64,000 bases of DNA from Candidatus Tumulicola sp. (GTDB lineage Bacteria; Vulcanimicrobiota; Vulcanimicrobiia; Vulcanimicrobiales; Vulcanimicrobiaceae), in assembly GCA_036490475.1 (NCBI GenBank), contig DASXDT010000005.1:682001-746000 (forward strand), given 5' to 3'. Below the pieces are notes generated by a model. The model was not told the DNA's origin. It made no database searches and was given only the letters and a program-made list of their open reading frames with translations. Of this stretch, positions 1-8,456 are shown one piece after another. How positions within the stretch are numbered: the stretch's first letter is position 1; each line of letters opens with the position of its first letter. A program made the position numbers and the translations under genes.

Positions 1-1611
1 CTTCCGCTCGCGTCGGTTAACGAGTTGCCCGTTCCGGGGGGTGGTGCGGGATTGCTCACGCCCGAATTCGGCGCGGTTCCGCCCGAAGATAATCTCACGC
101 TCGTCGCCCTGTCGCCGCTATCCGGCGGGGCCTCTCCGTCGCAGTTTCGCGTTCTGTCGGTGGCCGACAATCTCAATCGCCAACCCGCCGGCTACTACTT
201 AGCGGTCGGTGCCAACGCGTATGGATCGTTCGATCTACCGTCCGCCGGCGACACCGCGACGGTCGACGGAGATCTGTCGCCGTTCGGCATCAAGTCCCTG
301 ATAACGGCAATCGGAGGCGGCCCGTTGATTCTGCATCAAGGACAGTGGTACGACGATCCGGACGGTCCGCGCGGCGGCGAATACGACAAGCGCATTCCGA
401 GTTCGGGCGCGGCCGTCACGCCCGACGGACGGCTGCTGTTGATCGAAGTCGACGGCCGGCATCCAGCGTCGAGCGTTGGCCTCACGCGTCGCGAATTTGC
501 GGCGCTGATGCGCGGACTCGGCGCATCCGAAGGGTTGGCGTTCGATGGAGGCGGCTCGTCGACCGAAGTAGTGCGGCGGCTCGGCGACGTGCAAGCCGAA
601 GTCGTTAATACACCATCGGACGGCATCGAACGACCGGTCGGAAACGGATTGTTCGTGTACAGCACCGATCCGGTCGGGCCGGCGGTACGAATCGTCGCGC
701 GGCCGGGCATCGTGCGCGCGTTGCCGGGAGCACAGGTGGCGTTGCGTATCGCATCCGTCGACGCTGCCAATCACGTGGCTGGTTCGCCCAACACGGCGAC
801 TGCGACGGTCGATCCGCCGGCGCTCGGACGAATAGACCGAGGACGCTTCGTCGCGGCACGTGCCGGCCACGGACGGATCGTGCTTCGCGATGGCGCGCTT
901 CACGGCGAAGTGCCGGTAGAGGTGTGGGGCGCTGCGAGCGCCGTCACGATTCTGCCACGCATCGCCAACGTCGATCGCGGCGAATCGATCGATCTGTCGG
1001 CGGTCGCGGTCGACGCCCGCGGCTACGCCCTGGCGGCTCCGGCGGCGCTGCATTGGTCGGCAACGTCGGGCCGCGTCGATTCGCTCGGCCGTTTCGTCGC
1101 CGGCACCGGCAACGCTGACGTATCGGTCGAAATCGGCGGCGTCAAGACGATGGCACGGGTCACCGTCGGTTCTCACGGGGTCGACCTCGGCTTCGCGCAG
1201 CGCGCGCGGTTTATGACGATTCCGCACGGCGGACCCGGCAGTCTCACGCGTGGGCCGTGCGCGACGTGCGTCGCGCTCGATTACACGTTCGGCCCAGGCG
1301 AACGTGCCGCATACGCCACGGCCGGTGCGGCGTTGCCGCCCGGATCGATCGGCTTATCGTTCGACGTTCTCGACGACGGCAGCGGCGGCCGCGTACGAGT
1401 CGCCGTGCGCAACTCGATCAACGAAACGAGTCTGCTCGACGCCACGCCGCTCGGATCGCCCGGCTGGCGCAGGGTCGTCGTCCGATTCGGCACCGACAGC
1501 GTCGCCCCGACGCAGCTCGTCGCCATCTACGTGCTGCCGCCGAAAGGCCTGCAGCTCGCTTCCGGTCGAATCGTCCTGCGCAACGTCCGCGCTATCGTCG
1601 CTGGACAGTAA
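1..1611 (+). CDS. Phosphodiester glycosidase family protein (5' end outside window)
   Basis: The reading frame is open to the window edge, so the N-terminus is missing; the TTG at 25 is unlikely to be the true start. The first ~230 residues match the phosphodiester glycosidase family (NAGPA/DUF2233): a strand reading VTPDGRLLLIEVDGR and the family hallmark LAFDGGGSST near bases 535-565. These domains hydrolyse sugar-phosphodiester bonds and are usually exported. Downstream are two bacterial Ig-like segments (about bases 690-1170), then a C-terminal beta-sandwich that may bind carbohydrate. The multi-domain layout suggests a cell-surface or periplasmic protein. It ends 9 bases before tldD, so co-transcription is possible. 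Family assignment is secure; substrate is unknown. Confidence 0.8.
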   Translation, partial: LPLASVNELPVPGGGAGLLTPEFGAVPPEDNLTLVALSPLSGGASPSQFRVLSVADNLNRQPAGYYLAVGANAYGSFDLPSAGDTATVDGDLSPFGIKSLITAIGGGPLILHQGQWYDDPDGPRGGEYDKRIPSSGAAVTPDGRLLLIEVDGRHPASSVGLTRREFAALMRGLGASEGLAFDGGGSSTEVVRRLGDVQAEVVNTPSDGIERPVGNGLFVYSTDPVGPAVRIVARPGIVRALPGAQVALRIASVDAANHVAGSPNTATATVDPPALGRIDRGRFVAARAGHGRIVLRDGALHGEVPVEVWGAASAVTILPRIANVDRGESIDLSAVAVDARGYALAAPAALHWSATSGRVDSLGRFVAGTGNADVSVEIGGVKTMARVTVGSHGVDLGFAQRARFMTIPHGGPGSLTRGPCATCVALDYTFGPGERAAYATAGAALPPGSIGLSFDVLDDGSGGRVRVAVRNSINETSLLDATPLGSPGWRRVVVRFGTDSVAPTQLVAIYVLPPKGLQLASGRIVLRNVRAIVAGQ

Positions 1612-1620
1612 GGATATCTC

Positions 1621-3072
1621 GTGGAATTTGAAACGGCCGCGGGCCGCGCGCTGGATACTGCGGTCGCGCGCGGTGCGGAATATGCCGACACGCGCTTCGA
1701 GGTCGATCGCGCCGAACGTATCGAGGTGCGCAACGGCGTCGTCGCGACGCTGTCCGACGCGACCAGCACCGGAATGGGCGTGCGCGCGCTACTCGATGGC
1801 TCGTGGGGGTTTGCGGCAACGTCGGATTTGACCGACGCGGGTATCGACGCGGCGGCCGCACGCGCGGTCGACGTCGCTCGAGCCGGCGCCGCCATCGCGC
1901 GACGTCGCGTCGGAGCGGCACCCACTCGCGCGTACCAAGATACGTTCGAAGCCCGCATCGAGCGCGACCCACAAGACGTTCCGCTGGGCGAACGCGTGGC
2001 GCTGCTGCTCGAAGCCGAACGGCTGCTGCACGGTCCGGCGGGCGTCGCGGTCGGACGCGCGTGGCTCGATCTGTGGCGCACCGACAAGTATTTCTTCAGC
2101 ACGATCGGTTCGCGGATCGCACAGCGGTTGCGGCAAACCGGTTCCGGCATCGAGGCGATGGCCGTCGGCGACGGCGACGTGCAGGTGCGCACCTATCCGG
2201 GCGACGTCGGCCTGTATCAGTCTGGCGGTTGGGAAATCGTCGAGGCCGCACGATTGATCGACGAGGCACCTCGCATCGCCCAGGAAGCCTCCGAACTGCT
2301 GCGCGCTCCGCAATGTCCGTCCGGTGTGTTCGACATCATCCTCGGCAGTTCGCAGATGTCGCTGCAGATTCACGAATCGTGCGGGCATCCGGCCGAGCTC
2401 GACCGCGTGATGGGTTGGGAAGCAAACTTTTCCGGAACGAGCTTTCTCGAGATCGACCAGCTCGACAAATTACAATATGGCTCGGAGCGGGTGACGATCG
2501 AAATCGACAATACGCTCGACCGCGGCATGGCGACGTGCGGCTACGACGACGAGGGCACCCGTTCGATTCGTTCCGACATCGTGCGCGATGGCGTCTTGGC
2601 CGGATACGAAATGAGCAACGATACGGCGCGCGCGATCGGCCGCGAAAGCAACGCCTGCGTGCGTGCCTCGGGTTGGTCGAGCGTTCCGATGATTCGCATG
2701 TGCAATCTGAGTTTGCGTCCGGGTAACGTTCCGTTCGACAATTTATTCGACGACGTGAAAGACGGCATCTACATGGAGAGTAACCGCTCGTGGTCGATCG
2801 ACGATCGCCGGCTCAACTTCCAATTTGGATGCGAGATGGGGTGGGAGATCAAGAACGGGAAGCGCGGCAGGTTGCTGAAAAATCCCACGTACGGCGGCGT
2901 GACCCCGAATTTTTGGAACTCGTGCGACGCGATCGGCGACGCACGCTCGTGGTTCGCGTGGGGAACGCCGAACTGCGGAAAGGGCGAGCCGATGCAAACC
3001 GGCCGCACCACGCAAGCGGCAGCGGCGGCACGTTTCCGCGGGGTCGATGTAGGAGTGGGTTACCGTGGATAG
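1621..3072 (+). CDS. tldD: Metalloprotease TldD
   Basis: TldD is the catalytic half of the TldD/TldE heterodimeric zinc protease, which trims unfolded peptides and, in several bacteria, matures microcin or PQQ-type precursor peptides in the cytoplasm. The protein is 483 residues, the usual family length. The metal-binding HExxxH motif is present as HESCGH at residues 251-256. The C-terminal half carries the conserved Asn/Gly-rich segments of the PmbA/TldD fold. The start is GTG. The gene overlaps the downstream partner by 8 bases, which implies translational coupling. No peptide precursor gene is evident beside it, so a general proteolytic role is the simplest reading. Confidence 0.95.
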   Translation: MEFETAAGRALDTAVARGAEYADTRFEVDRAERIEVRNGVVATLSDATSTGMGVRALLDGSWGFAATSDLTDAGIDAAAARAVDVARAGAAIARRRVGAAPTRAYQDTFEARIERDPQDVPLGERVALLLEAERLLHGPAGVAVGRAWLDLWRTDKYFFSTIGSRIAQRLRQTGSGIEAMAVGDGDVQVRTYPGDVGLYQSGGWEIVEAARLIDEAPRIAQEASELLRAPQCPSGVFDIILGSSQMSLQIHESCGHPAELDRVMGWEANFSGTSFLEIDQLDKLQYGSERVTIEIDNTLDRGMATCGYDDEGTRSIRSDIVRDGVLAGYEMSNDTARAIGRESNACVRASGWSSVPMIRMCNLSLRPGNVPFDNLFDDVKDGIYMESNRSWSIDDRRLNFQFGCEMGWEIKNGKRGRLLKNPTYGGVTPNFWNSCDAIGDARSWFAWGTPNCGKGEPMQTGRTTQAAAAARFRGVDVGVGYRG

Positions 3073-4411
3073 TCCGACGATGCAGGCCGCGCAGCGCGAA
3101 GCGCTCGCCAAACGAATCCTAGCGCTTTCGAGTGCCGACCGTACCGAAGTCCTAGTTTCGGCCGGCGATGCCGCGCTGACGCGTTTCACGCACGAGGTGT
3201 CCAATCAAAATCTTGCCGTGGAAAACGTCGACGTGTCGGTTCGTGCCGTCGTCGACAATCGCACCGGCGTCGCACAAACCAATCGCTTAGACGACGCGTC
3301 CTTGCGATCTGCGGTAGCGCGCGCGGTCGAGATGGCCAAGTTGTCGCCGCCGGATCCGCTTACGCCCGATCTGCCCGGGCCGTCGGCGTACGCACCGGTC
3401 GACGGCGCATACGACGCAGCGACGGCCGTCGCGGGAGCCAACGTCCGTGCCGGAATGTGCTCGCCGGTGTTCGCCGCCGCCGAATCCGCCGAATGCTGGT
3501 CCGCCGGCTACGCGTCGACGTCGACGAGCGGTTTGACCGTCGCCAACACGTCGGGCGGCGTCGCGTCGTTCGACGGCACCGACGCCGCACTGAACGTAAA
3601 GATGACGGCATCCGATTCCACCGGCTTCGCCGAAGGGTATTCTTCGGCAGCCGGTTCGATCGACGCCGCTGCGGTGGCCCGCACCGCTGCCGAAAAAGCG
3701 CGCGGCACGGCGAATCCGTCGTCGGTCGATCCAGGCGAATGGACGGTCGTTCTCGAGCCTGCCGCCTTCGGCGAAATTTTGATCTATCTCGCCGATCACT
3801 TTTCGGCGCAGTCGTTCGACGATGGCTCGTCGTTTTGCAGCGACGGACTCGACCGTTCGTATTTCTCCGAGCAATTTACGTTGAGCGACGATTACGCACA
3901 TCCGCTCGCTCCCGGCATGCCGTTCGATTTTGAAGGACAGCCTACGCAGCGTTTGTCGTTGGTCGAAAACGGCGTCGTGAAATCGATCCTCACCGACTCG
4001 TACTACGCCAAGAAACTCGATCGCGTCAACACGGGTCACGCGCTGCCGGCTCCTAACGCCTACGGGCCGCAGGCGCGCAACCTGGTCGTTGCGGGCGGAT
4101 CGAAGTCGACCCGAGAGCTGATCGCGCAAACCAAACGCGGTTTGCTGATTTCGCGTTTCTGGTACATTCGCACCGTCGACCGAAAGCGCGCGATCGTTAC
4201 CGGAATGACCCGCGACGGCACGTTCGCGATTGAAGACGGATGCGTCGCGCGCGGCGTACGCAACATGCGGTTTAACGTCGGTATCGTCGATCTGCTCGGC
4301 CGATGCGAATTTTCTTCCGAGCAACGGCGCACCGGCAGCTACCACTATTCGATGGTGGTTCCCACAGCCAAATTCGAACGATTCGCCTTCACGTCGGTTA
4401 CCGATTTTTAA
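3065..4411 (+). CDS. tldE: Metalloprotease partner subunit TldE/PmbA
   Basis: This is the TldE (PmbA) partner of TldD, 448 residues, starting with GTG inside the end of tldD. As in the known family it lacks the HExxxH zinc motif and is expected to shape the shared chamber without cutting itself. C-terminal segments typical of the family are present, including a conserved SKSTRELI-type stretch and an SYHYSMVVP-type ending that aligns with other PmbA proteins. The strict pairing and overlap with tldD support formation of one complex. A GC-rich hairpin follows the stop codon and probably ends this transcript. Confidence 0.93.
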   Translation: MDSPTMQAAQREALAKRILALSSADRTEVLVSAGDAALTRFTHEVSNQNLAVENVDVSVRAVVDNRTGVAQTNRLDDASLRSAVARAVEMAKLSPPDPLTPDLPGPSAYAPVDGAYDAATAVAGANVRAGMCSPVFAAAESAECWSAGYASTSTSGLTVANTSGGVASFDGTDAALNVKMTASDSTGFAEGYSSAAGSIDAAAVARTAAEKARGTANPSSVDPGEWTVVLEPAAFGEILIYLADHFSAQSFDDGSSFCSDGLDRSYFSEQFTLSDDYAHPLAPGMPFDFEGQPTQRLSLVENGVVKSILTDSYYAKKLDRVNTGHALPAPNAYGPQARNLVVAGGSKSTRELIAQTKRGLLISRFWYIRTVDRKRAIVTGMTRDGTFAIEDGCVARGVRNMRFNVGIVDLLGRCEFSSEQRRTGSYHYSMVVPTAKFERFAFTSVTDF

Positions 4412-4422
4412 AAAGACCCCAT

Positions 4423-4450
4423 TAGCCCGGGAGGGCCAATCCCCGGGCTA
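4423..4450 (+). terminator. GC-rich hairpin after tldE
   Basis: A perfect 9-base-pair stem (TAGCCCGGG at 4423-4431 with CCCGGGCTA at 4442-4450) and a 10-base loop begin 12 bases after the tldE stop. There is no U-tract behind it, so it is either a weak or factor-assisted terminator or an mRNA-stabilising end. A separate promoter lies just downstream, which fits a transcript boundary here. Confidence 0.5.
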
Positions 4451-4475
4451 GTGGAAATGTCGCTGCCCGGTCGTT

Positions 4476-4503
4476 TTGCCGGGCAAGGTAAGGAGCCTAT
4501 ACT
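4476..4503 (+). promoter_or_regulatory. Sigma-70-like promoter for the 4560 gene
   Basis: TTGCCG (4476-4481) and TATACT (4498-4503) are separated by 16 bases, a good match to housekeeping -35/-10 boxes. The -35 lies in the loop and right arm of a second hairpin (TGCCCGG...CCGGGCA, about 4464-4485). The predicted start of transcription near 4510 leaves a ~50-base leader ending in a strong ribosome binding site. Confidence 0.5.
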
Positions 4504-4559
4504 CTAGGTTTTTCGTACTTCCCTCGTTTGCTCTCTTTTCGAAGGAGGGGTGTCCTTTC

Positions 4560-5360
4560 ATGAGAGAAACGCCCGTTATCGCCCTCTTCTCGATGCTCGT
4601 CGCCGGCGCGTTTATGACGCCGGTGGCCGCGCTATCGAACACAGACCCGGCCACGCCGGCCGTGCAACAGCCGGCGGCTTCGCAAGAAGCTCCCGTGGAC
4701 AACTATTTCGGTCGCTTCGGCCAGTCCGTGCTCGAAATCCGCAACCGAATCGTCACGGTGCAAGGCGAGCCGGACACCGCGCTTCAGACCGCCGATGGTG
4801 TGAACTCGCTCGAACGCATCGACGACGCCGTCGTCGTTTGGAAAGCGCAATACCCACACGATCCTTGGTTAGCCGCGGTGTTGGCGCATTTGTTCGAATG
4901 CTACGTTCGAGCCGGAAAGGCCCACGGAGCGCACGCGACGGCGTTGCTCGAAGCACTGGTCACGAACTTCCCCGACTCCAAGGAAGCGGCCGAGGCATTG
5001 CGCACCTACGGACGCGCAGACCTCGCCTCCGATGCGCCCGCTACCGACCCCGTACAGCCCATAACGGTCGTGGCCGGACGCGTGGTCGATGCCACAACTT
5101 CGTTGCCGGTCGCGGGCGCCTTGGTGCTCGTTTCAGACGGCAACAGTAGCGATCCGGTCACCGCGCCGTTCACAACGACGGCAGCAGACGGCACGTTCCG
5201 CATAACCGGCGTGACGAGTCAAGGCAAGTTCGTGGTCGTCGATCCTCCGCACGGAAGCCAGTACGCTGCGTACCGCACCGCATTGGACGCTTCGGCCGCC
5301 AACCTCACCGTGAAACTCGCCGCACCATCCATCGCCACTACCGCCGTCGCAAAACCGTAA
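4560..5360 (+). CDS. Secreted protein with carboxypeptidase-regulatory-like C-terminal domain
   Basis: I do not recognise a specific function. ATG 4560 is chosen because AAGGAGGGG sits 9 bases upstream (4542-4550) and it opens directly into a signal peptide (Met-Arg, then a hydrophobic stretch ending in an Ala-rich cleavage region). The mature N-terminal part (~130 residues) is helical and resembles a TPR-like repeat region. The last ~95 residues (VVAGRVVDATTSLPVAGALV onward) form a carboxypeptidase-regulatory-like beta-sandwich, as found in many cell-surface proteins. Its own promoter precedes it. The stop overlaps the convergent gene's 3' end by 23 bases. Confidence 0.7.
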   Translation: MRETPVIALFSMLVAGAFMTPVAALSNTDPATPAVQQPAASQEAPVDNYFGRFGQSVLEIRNRIVTVQGEPDTALQTADGVNSLERIDDAVVVWKAQYPHDPWLAAVLAHLFECYVRAGKAHGAHATALLEALVTNFPDSKEAAEALRTYGRADLASDAPATDPVQPITVVAGRVVDATTSLPVAGALVLVSDGNSSDPVTAPFTTTAADGTFRITGVTSQGKFVVVDPPHGSQYAAYRTALDASAANLTVKLAAPSIATTAVAKP

Positions 5361-6252
5361 ATGCGAAGTACCCCACGCCGGCGATCGCGAGCAGCGTCCC
5401 GATCCAGGTAGGTAGCAACGGCGGAGCCGACACGATCTGAATCGCCGGATATTGGAAGGCCGTCGCAGCCAGCAGTAAATTGCCCGCGCGCACGGCGGCC
5501 CCCCCGGTAGAAAGAGCGATGCCATGCGGAAGCGGTTGGCCGCGCTCGTCGTCCACTGCGAACAAGACTGCTGGTCCCGAACCGGCCGGCAAGCTGCGAA
5601 CTGCAGCCGCCGCTTGCGGTGAAAACAGTACCGCTTTCACATTGCGCCGCGCCGCCGGAATCGAAAATCCGTCGAACGGAAGGTCGAGACCCGAAATATT
5701 CTGCGTCTGCGCCATCAGCAACACGGGCGACAGAAACAGCTTGCCTTCGGGCTGCGTGATCGTCAGTCGATTGCCCGAGAGATCGCGTGCGTCGACCGAC
5801 ACGACGTTGCGCGGTATGGCACGATACACGTACCCGCCGGCTTGGCGCGGACGATCGAGCGCCAGCGTACCGCGGGCTCGTTGCAAGACGACCGCTCCTT
5901 CTTGCGATTGCGCTCCGGTCAGCGGAAATGCGAGCCAATCGCCGGTGCCGGGCACCTTCACGCGCTGCCCCGGAGCTCCAACGATCGTTTGCGCGTCGGG
6001 TGCCAATAATCCGGACGCAACCGTCGCGACGCATGCCATACCGCTTCCCAGCACGATCGCCGCGAGCGCGACGCGCGCCCGCGCCGGCAGGTTCGAGCGC
6101 AGTCGCACGCGCGCGCGCCATGCGGCGACGATCCATACGGCAACGATTGCAACGTTGAACCAGCCGGCGTGATACGGATAGTCGTGTCCGGCAAACGCGA
6201 TTTCGATCAGTGCGACCGCGCACACCGCGAGCGCGGCGACGGAAAAACTCAA
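5338..6252 (-). CDS. Predicted membrane protein coupled to a TlpA-type thioredoxin
   Basis: A 304-residue protein with about three N-terminal membrane helices (roughly residues 1-24, 28-46 and 62-84), a ~190-residue extracytoplasmic region and one C-terminal helix (~278-298) ending in a positive RRR tail. No family could be named with confidence; the layout loosely recalls ResB-type cytochrome c maturation proteins. Its ATG overlaps the stop of the upstream TlpA-like gene (ATGA at 6249-6252), so the two are translationally coupled. A role alongside that thioredoxin at the membrane, for example in redox or cytochrome maturation, is an inference from position only. Confidence 0.6.
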   Translation of the reverse strand: MSFSVAALAVCAVALIEIAFAGHDYPYHAGWFNVAIVAVWIVAAWRARVRLRSNLPARARVALAAIVLGSGMACVATVASGLLAPDAQTIVGAPGQRVKVPGTGDWLAFPLTGAQSQEGAVVLQRARGTLALDRPRQAGGYVYRAIPRNVVSVDARDLSGNRLTITQPEGKLFLSPVLLMAQTQNISGLDLPFDGFSIPAARRNVKAVLFSPQAAAAVRSLPAGSGPAVLFAVDDERGQPLPHGIALSTGGAAVRAGNLLLAATAFQYPAIQIVSAPPLLPTWIGTLLAIAGVGYFAFTVLRRR

Positions 6253-6788
6253 CGCGATCGTAACCGCGACGAAACCGCCGCTTGTAGATCCGGCAGCGTC
6301 ACCGGTCCGTCGAAACCGCGCAGCACCGTGCCGTCGCGATCGATCACGATCGTGGTCGGAAGACCCAGCGCTGCATACACGCGTCCGTAGCGCTGGTCTT
6401 CATCGATCCAAATCGGAAACGAAATTCCCAAGGATCGCGCGAAGGCCGCGGCGCGTTGGGCGGACTCACCTTCGTTGACGCCGATAACCGCCACGCCGCG
6501 CGCGACGTTTTGCGCATAAAATTGCTGCAGCTCCGGCATCTCCGCCCGGCATGGCGGGCACCATGAGGCCCACAAATTCATCACCACGATCCGGCCCTTG
6601 TAGCGTTCGAGGGACACGGGTCGTCCGAAATCGTCGGAGAGTGCGACCACCGTTTCGGGTTGACCGCTCAGCGCGGTCGGACCGGCCGGCCCTTGGCCGC
6701 CGCCGCTTGGCCGAACGAACGGGGCGACGATCAGCACCGCGATAGCGGCAACCGGCACGAGCAGCCACCACAGCCAGCGTTGATTCAT
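6249..6788 (-). CDS. TlpA/ResA-family thioredoxin, membrane-anchored
   Basis: A membrane-tethered thiol-disulfide oxidoreductase of 179 residues. ATG 6788 is preferred over upstream codons because it places a single N-terminal membrane anchor (residues ~5-24) at the start; the upstream extension is Arg-rich and uncharacteristic. The thioredoxin active site is present as WASWCPPC with Cys77 and Cys80, and the cis-Pro loop (GLPTTIVID) is intact. Such proteins reduce extracytoplasmic disulfides, often of apocytochrome c. It overlaps a membrane-protein gene downstream and is divergent from folD, with 62 bases between their starts. Confidence 0.88.
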   Translation of the reverse strand: MNQRWLWWLLVPVAAIAVLIVAPFVRPSGGGQGPAGPTALSGQPETVVALSDDFGRPVSLERYKGRIVVMNLWASWCPPCRAEMPELQQFYAQNVARGVAVIGVNEGESAQRAAAFARSLGISFPIWIDEDQRYGRVYAALGLPTTIVIDRDGTVLRGFDGPVTLPDLQAAVSSRLRSR

Positions 6789-6850
6789 GCCGGGTAGACC
6801 TCGAGTCTGCGCAGCGGGGATGCTCCCTTCGACGACCGAAACCGCGGGGC

Positions 6851-7714
6851 GTGCCGGCCCGAATTCTCGACGGGAAAATGCTTGCCGCCGAATTGCGCGC
6901 CGAACTTGTGATGCGCACGACTGCGCTCCTCGACTCCGGAATTCATCCTCGCCTCGCCATCGTCTTCGTCGGAGAGGACGACTCGAGCCGCGCGTACGTT
7001 CGCACGTTAGCCAAGACCGGCGCCAACGCCGGAATCGACGTCGAGATTCGAAAATTGCCCGAGTCGGCAACGGTCGATGAAGTCCGAGCAGCGCTGCGCT
7101 CGTTGGGCGACGACCCGGCCGTTCACGGCGTCATGTTGCAACAACCGCTGCCGTCGAGACTTCCGATTCGCGCTATCGCCGACGCAATTCCGGCCGAAAA
7201 GGACGCCGACGGCGCGCACCCGATGAATCAGGGCCATCTCGCATTTGGAAGCGGCACGGAGTTCGTTCCGGCAACGCCGGCCGCCGTTATGTTATTGCTC
7301 GAACGCAGTCCGCATTGGCCGTTGCGCGGCAAGAACGCGGTGATGGTCGGACGTTCGATCGTGGTCGGAGCTCCGGTGGCACTGCTGATGTTGGCACAAG
7401 ACGCGACGGTCACCGTTTTGCATAAAGAATCGCGCGAGCTCCAGCCGTATCTGCGCATGGCCGACGTCGTGGTCGTGGCCGCCGGCGTTCCCGGTCTCAT
7501 CAAGGGATCGGATTTGCTCGCGGGCGCGACGGTCATCGACGTCGGCACGACCATGGTAGACGGCGCGTTAAGAGGCGATGTCGATTTCGATTCCGCCGTC
7601 GAAGTCGCCGGCGCCATTACCCCGGTACCGGGCGGCGTCGGGCCGGTTACGAACGTCGCGTTGCTTCGAAACGTCGTGAAGAGCGCCGAACGAATGAACG
7701 GCACGGACCTCTAA
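6851..7714 (+). CDS. folD: Methylenetetrahydrofolate dehydrogenase/cyclohydrolase FolD (divergent)
   Basis: FolD normally interconverts 5,10-methylene-, methenyl- and 10-formyl-tetrahydrofolate. The 287-residue protein has the family's substrate motif (GVMLQQPLP), DADGAHP, the NADP-binding VGRSIVVG loop and the ending PVPGGVGPVTN. The start is GTG. One point is odd: the normally invariant catalytic Lys (Lys56 in E. coli, in Y-x-x-x-K) aligns with Leu53 here (Tyr49-Val-Arg-Thr-Leu), with a Lys two positions later at 55. The residue after VVG that is usually Lys or Arg is Ala. It could therefore be mainly a dehydrogenase. It stops 4 bases into the convergent gene. Confidence 0.9.
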   Translation: MPARILDGKMLAAELRAELVMRTTALLDSGIHPRLAIVFVGEDDSSRAYVRTLAKTGANAGIDVEIRKLPESATVDEVRAALRSLGDDPAVHGVMLQQPLPSRLPIRAIADAIPAEKDADGAHPMNQGHLAFGSGTEFVPATPAAVMLLLERSPHWPLRGKNAVMVGRSIVVGAPVALLMLAQDATVTVLHKESRELQPYLRMADVVVVAAGVPGLIKGSDLLAGATVIDVGTTMVDGALRGDVDFDSAVEVAGAITPVPGGVGPVTNVALLRNVVKSAERMNGTDL

Positions 7715-8406
7715 CTGCGCGAAAAATACTTTCCGAAGTAGCGCTCTTGATCGCGACGGAAGGCGTCGCCGGCGGGCTCGGGTGGCCGTTTGTCGCGGGT
7801 CGAGCGCAGTTCGGGTAACGCGGTTTGCAGCAAATGACGTTCGGCCAACAGGCGTTCTTTGGTGGTCGGTAGTTCGAGCAATCGCTGTTTTACGTGTGCC
7901 GTCGCCGACAGCGCGTCGGCTATGAAAAACGACGCTTCGGTCGCATCGTCGGGAACGGCAGCCACCAACCCGGTATCCGGAAGATCGTCGGCCATGCGCA
8001 CGTATTCTTCAAATAGCACCCGCACGCGGCTGCACTCGTCGTCCACCGCTTGTATTCCGTCGCCCAGTTCGTCGCCGATCGATCGCACTTCGCCGATCAG
8101 AAACGGACGGCGCGCGACGATTTCGTCGATGCGAAAACGATCGCGTCCGACGGCTGTAACGTACGAACGCCCTTGCGTTAACGCCGTTACGCCGACAATT
8201 TCAGCCACGCAACCGACGTGGCGTGGTATCACGTCGACGTCACCGGCTTCGGCGCCCTCGGCAATGAGCGCCACGCCGAAGCCTTCGCCGCCGGCGACGC
8301 ACTCGGAAATCATCCGCTTGTAGCGTTCTTCGAAAACGTGCAGGTTCAACACGGAACCGGGAAACAGCACCGCGTTGAGCGGGAATAGCCGCAGACGGCT
8401 CGTCAT
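7711..8406 (-). CDS. Lon-protease substrate-binding-domain protein
   Basis: A stand-alone LON N-terminal (LAN/PUA-like) domain protein of 231 residues, without ATPase or protease domains. The N-terminus RLRLFPLNAVLFPG and the following HVFEERYKRM segment are typical of the family. Start choice: ATG 8406 gives the family-like beginning; ATG 8436 would add ten residues. Known relatives are thought to recognise protein substrates or act as regulators, but their precise role is not established. The gene is divergent from the methyltransferase at 8457, so the two share a ~50-base promoter region. Confidence 0.82.
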   Translation of the reverse strand: MTSRLRLFPLNAVLFPGSVLNLHVFEERYKRMISECVAGGEGFGVALIAEGAEAGDVDVIPRHVGCVAEIVGVTALTQGRSYVTAVGRDRFRIDEIVARRPFLIGEVRSIGDELGDGIQAVDDECSRVRVLFEEYVRMADDLPDTGLVAAVPDDATEASFFIADALSATAHVKQRLLELPTTKERLLAERHLLQTALPELRSTRDKRPPEPAGDAFRRDQERYFGKYFSRS

Positions 8407-8456
8407 CGCCGCAACTTCGGGGAGGGCGCGTTTCATTCCCGGCCAACATCCGGGCG

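Noticed and set aside
235-1227. Long antisense ORF under the phosphodiester glycosidase gene
   Set aside because: Arg-rich shadow typical of GC-rich coding strands; no family features and no ribosome binding site.
4412-4559. Possible riboswitch in the leader of the 4560 gene
   Set aside because: No conserved core of a known class (c-di-GMP, cobalamin, SAM, TPP) could be matched; two simple hairpins and a promoter explain it.
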